Source: Seriola aureovittata
Taxonomy: Eukaryota > Chordata > Actinopteri > Carangiformes > Carangidae
Direction: 5' to 3'
Length of the DNA: 64,000 nucleotides
Assembly (NCBI RefSeq): GCF_021018895.1
Contig: NC_079368.1
Coordinates: 14,635,856-14,699,855, forward strand
The notes under the pieces are model-generated. The model ran no database searches and had not been told where the DNA came from. It saw nothing but the letters and a program-made list of their open reading frames with translations. The translations under genes were made by a program, and so were the position numbers. This document shows positions 61,491 to 64,000 of the stretch, in pieces. Positions within the stretch are counted from its first letter, which is position 1. Each line of letters opens with the position of its first letter.

Positions 61491-64000
61491 TTACTCCTCT
61501 GAACGCAAAGGGAGGTTCAGTCTTCGGACTCTCTCGTAGAACAGCATGTAAGCGTTGGAAGACAGCACCTCGTGCAGGTTGGCTTTTCGCACCGAGTCAT
61601 CCGAGACCCAGAGCCACTGGGAGCTGAAGGGTGAAGGGCTGCGAGGTGAGGAAGGGCTGCGGCGGTATGTGACGAAATGTCCTGAGTGCATGTCACCGTG
61701 ATGAACCAGCACAGCTGTGAGCTGGAAAAGGTACTCTGTAGAACTGTAAGGAAAGACACTATGATCAAAAACATATACATATAGGTGTCAAATTAAAGAA
61801 AAAACAACACAACTTTCTAGTAAACATAACATAAACCAGCTGTGACAGCCATCCTGCTGTTTCAGGATGCGCCAGAACCAGTGTTGTGTGTTCTGTTAAA
61901 AAAAGATCAAATGAAGCCACGACGAACATTAAAAAAAGCCATCACTTTAACAGACAGGTGAAAGCCACAACATTGAATAACTTGATATGCATGAATTCCT
62001 TGTATTGTTGCACGGTCATAAACTGCTTTTGTTAAGTTTACCTGTAGTCATATGTGAGGCCGAGCTGTGTGTTCACAACAGGAGAGTGAAGAAATAAAGA
62101 TGAACAGGTTCCATTAGAAAAAGGGTTGTTGTTGTTGTTGTGATGCTCTGCATCTGGAAAACAAAACCCAACAAATGTATGATGCATGACAAAAAAAAAA
62201 TGCAACGTGAAGCAGCATGATATTACAGAGTTGACAAATCCAACATACCAGTGCCATTGGCAGTGGGCTTTTCAATGGCATCTTCTGAATTTTCTGCCTT
62301 CATGACCTTTGGAGCACACATGGTCCGCTGATTTCTCTGCGTGGAAACATTGTGTTTGTAGCGGTCCATTGATAGATACTCTGTGAACTGCACATGCTCC
62401 TGTCTTTTGATGGGTGTTCCTTCACTGGACCACGTCAGTCTTTGTAAATGGATGCAGAGACACTGGGGGAGCTAGAAGAGGGAGGAAAACATCATACACA
62501 GAAAGGTTTGGTGAAAAGACAACACAGTACATAAAACGTTAGAAGTTTTGATCTACCTAACAATGTTATCATAAATCATAAATACAAATGACTGTTACCT
62601 TTCCCAGTTTAAGCTGTTTAACAAATGTTGTCCTCTGACTTTCCAGAACTTGCCCGTTCACTGTGGTCACTTGTTGAAGCTGAGGAGAAATGATCCAAAA
62701 CAGAAATTAAACAAAATCAACAAAATTTATCTTTTTAAAGAAACATATGGACAAATTACATTTTTGACAAATATGATTAGCAGAATTTGGCAAGACACTG
62801 TTACTGTAGTGAGCGTACCTTTGTGCAGTTTTCACACTCCACTTCTTTGATGGTTTCTGAGGAGATAAAATGCTGAAGACACTGATCAAGAGAGATAGGT
62901 CGACCCTGAGGACAAATACAGATCAAATTAGGGCAAACAGAACAACAAAGAGGCATATTAAGTAGTGATAGTACAACAACTTTTAACATGCATGCGTTCC
63001 TGATACTGTATTTTGCTTACCCACTGAGGTAAAGGTATGGACAGGGAGAGGCTCTCGAATGAGTCATACCGCACCGGACTCTATAAAAAAGTAAAGCAGT
63101 GGTATAAATCACCTCACAAGTCAAGTAACACAAATTAACTCCTTTTTCACTTCACTGGCTGGAAAAAAAACCCAAAAAACTCACTTGCTGTTCGCAGCGC
63201 TTGCATGACATGTTGCTCGTTAAACGACCATGAAAAGGATGCTGAAACTTCCAAGGGCTTGGTATTGGATGAAGAGGGGCTGCAAAACAAGAAATGAATA
63301 CAGTTGGAATATATAATTTTTGTGGTTTGATAATCTATTCTACATAACTCCTTTGTATTCTTACCTCGACTTCTGCAGGTCATAGTTTTCTCATCTTGAT
63401 CAGGGAGACTCTGGTATAAAATAAACACATATACAAAGAATAACTGGGAGTGCAGTACCAGATTTGTTATTTTTGCCACCTCTACATACAATACTGGCTA
63501 TGGTTCACAAGCTGGAACAGACACGTGTGCTCTGGAGGGAAGTATTTAGACTATTTTAACCTAAACTCTGCCTCCTACACCTTTTTAAAATCTCATGCAA
63601 CATGCAAGAGAGATTTTTGTGAAGTTTTAGGGACGATGCAAGTCAGGAGATGATAACTTGCCTCGAGGGACTGCATGTCAAACAAGTGAGTGACTTTAGG
63701 TTGACGATCCCGTTCCTCCTCCAGGGAAGATGTAAGGACATGAAAAAGTTCATGTGCATCCTAGATGGGATAAAGCAACACAAACAGACAACTGTTAAGA
63801 CTTAAATAAAACACAGCACCATATATTATATATAGGAATATAGAAAAATGCCACTCAACAGCATGATGACCAACCTGCTCTTCAAACGAACTGATGTGCC
63901 ACCGGTAAAGTCTGAGAACATCCAGGAGGCATCCAGCATCAAGTACATCCTCCTCCCCAGGCTCATCACTGGACAGAGCTGCCGGTGTACAAACAGCCTC
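61491..64000 (-). CDS. usp30: Ubiquitin-specific protease 30, partial at 5' end
   Basis: Outer-mitochondrial-membrane deubiquitinase that opposes Parkin-driven mitophagy. Minus-strand exons in the window: 64000-63875 (continues right), 63760-63662, 63410-63365, 63279-63185, 63080-63021, 62905-62819, 62679-62599, 62471-62249, 62153-62042, 61743-61491. Seen: WHISSFEEQDAHELFHVLTS, zinc-ribbon cysteines C-x-x-C in SCKRCEQQ and in CENCTK, LPQCLCIHLQRL, and the His box HHGDMHSGHFVTYRR with the catalytic His, then WLWVSDDSVRKA. The exons carrying the membrane anchor and the catalytic Cys box lie right of 64000. The intron after 63662 uses a GC donor. Exon 62153-62042 encodes a poly-Asn run. Ends RSEE-stop at 61491. 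Confidence 0.96.
62121..62142. repeat. Coding (GTT)n repeat in usp30
   Basis: A GTT trinucleotide run read on the minus strand as AAC codons gives about six consecutive Asn after EHH. It lies in the variable region between the zinc ribbon/substrate region and the His box, where USP30 orthologues differ in length, so variation is probably tolerated. Confidence 0.85.

Overview
The window is vertebrate nuclear DNA and reads as a teleost fish. It has short exons with GT-AG introns, dense (CA)n/(GT)n and GATA microsatellites, a decayed Tc1-type transposon and other fish-type interspersed repeats. Seven protein-coding loci were rebuilt exon by exon by matching splice sites and codon phase. The four complete multi-exon genes (sgsm1, gatc, pxmp2, ung) and alkbh2 all close to an exact multiple of three with the expected family length. 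No prokaryotic genes and no CRISPR array are present.

Layout. 1-8230 (minus): serotonin transporter, probably the slc6a4b paralogue, running off the left edge at its 3' end, with a likely extra N-terminal exon at 8094-8230. 8231-13245: intergenic, with a GATA satellite, a Tc1-like transposase remnant and a CTCF-like site. 13246-38858 (plus): sgsm1, 25 coding exons, 1301 aa, a RUN + TBC Rab regulator. 40930-41002 (minus): tRNA-Lys(UUU). 41567-43232 (plus): gatc, a subunit of the mitochondrial Glu-tRNA(Gln) amidotransferase. 45230-45694 and 50310-50774 (plus): two isg15 copies with identical coding sequence, each with its own ISRE and TATA box. 51635-53615 (minus): pxmp2, a peroxisomal membrane channel. 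55494-57775 (minus): ung, uracil-DNA glycosylase, with nuclear and mitochondrial starts. 58488-59457 (plus): alkbh2, DNA alkylation-repair dioxygenase, head to head with ung. 61491-64000 (minus): usp30, a mitochondrial deubiquitinase, running off the right edge.

How the parts relate. ung and alkbh2 are both replication-associated DNA repair enzymes and share a short divergent promoter region with a palindromic E2F site. gatc, pxmp2, ung, alkbh2 and usp30 have human counterparts on 12q24 and sgsm1 on 22q11, so most of the window is an old syntenic block; isg15 and the serotonin transporter come from other human chromosomes. The most notable local event is a segmental tandem duplication that carried isg15 together with the 3' part of gatc and sequence flanking pxmp2. 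It left a broken gatc exon beside the second isg15 copy, while the two isg15 coding sequences stayed identical, which suggests very recent gene conversion. I see no wholly unknown system. The least explained items are a pair of coding-like exons at about 47.4-47.9 kb, probably transposon-derived, and several strong regulatory motifs in introns (RE1/NRSE in the serotonin transporter, a palindromic RFX X-box in sgsm1).
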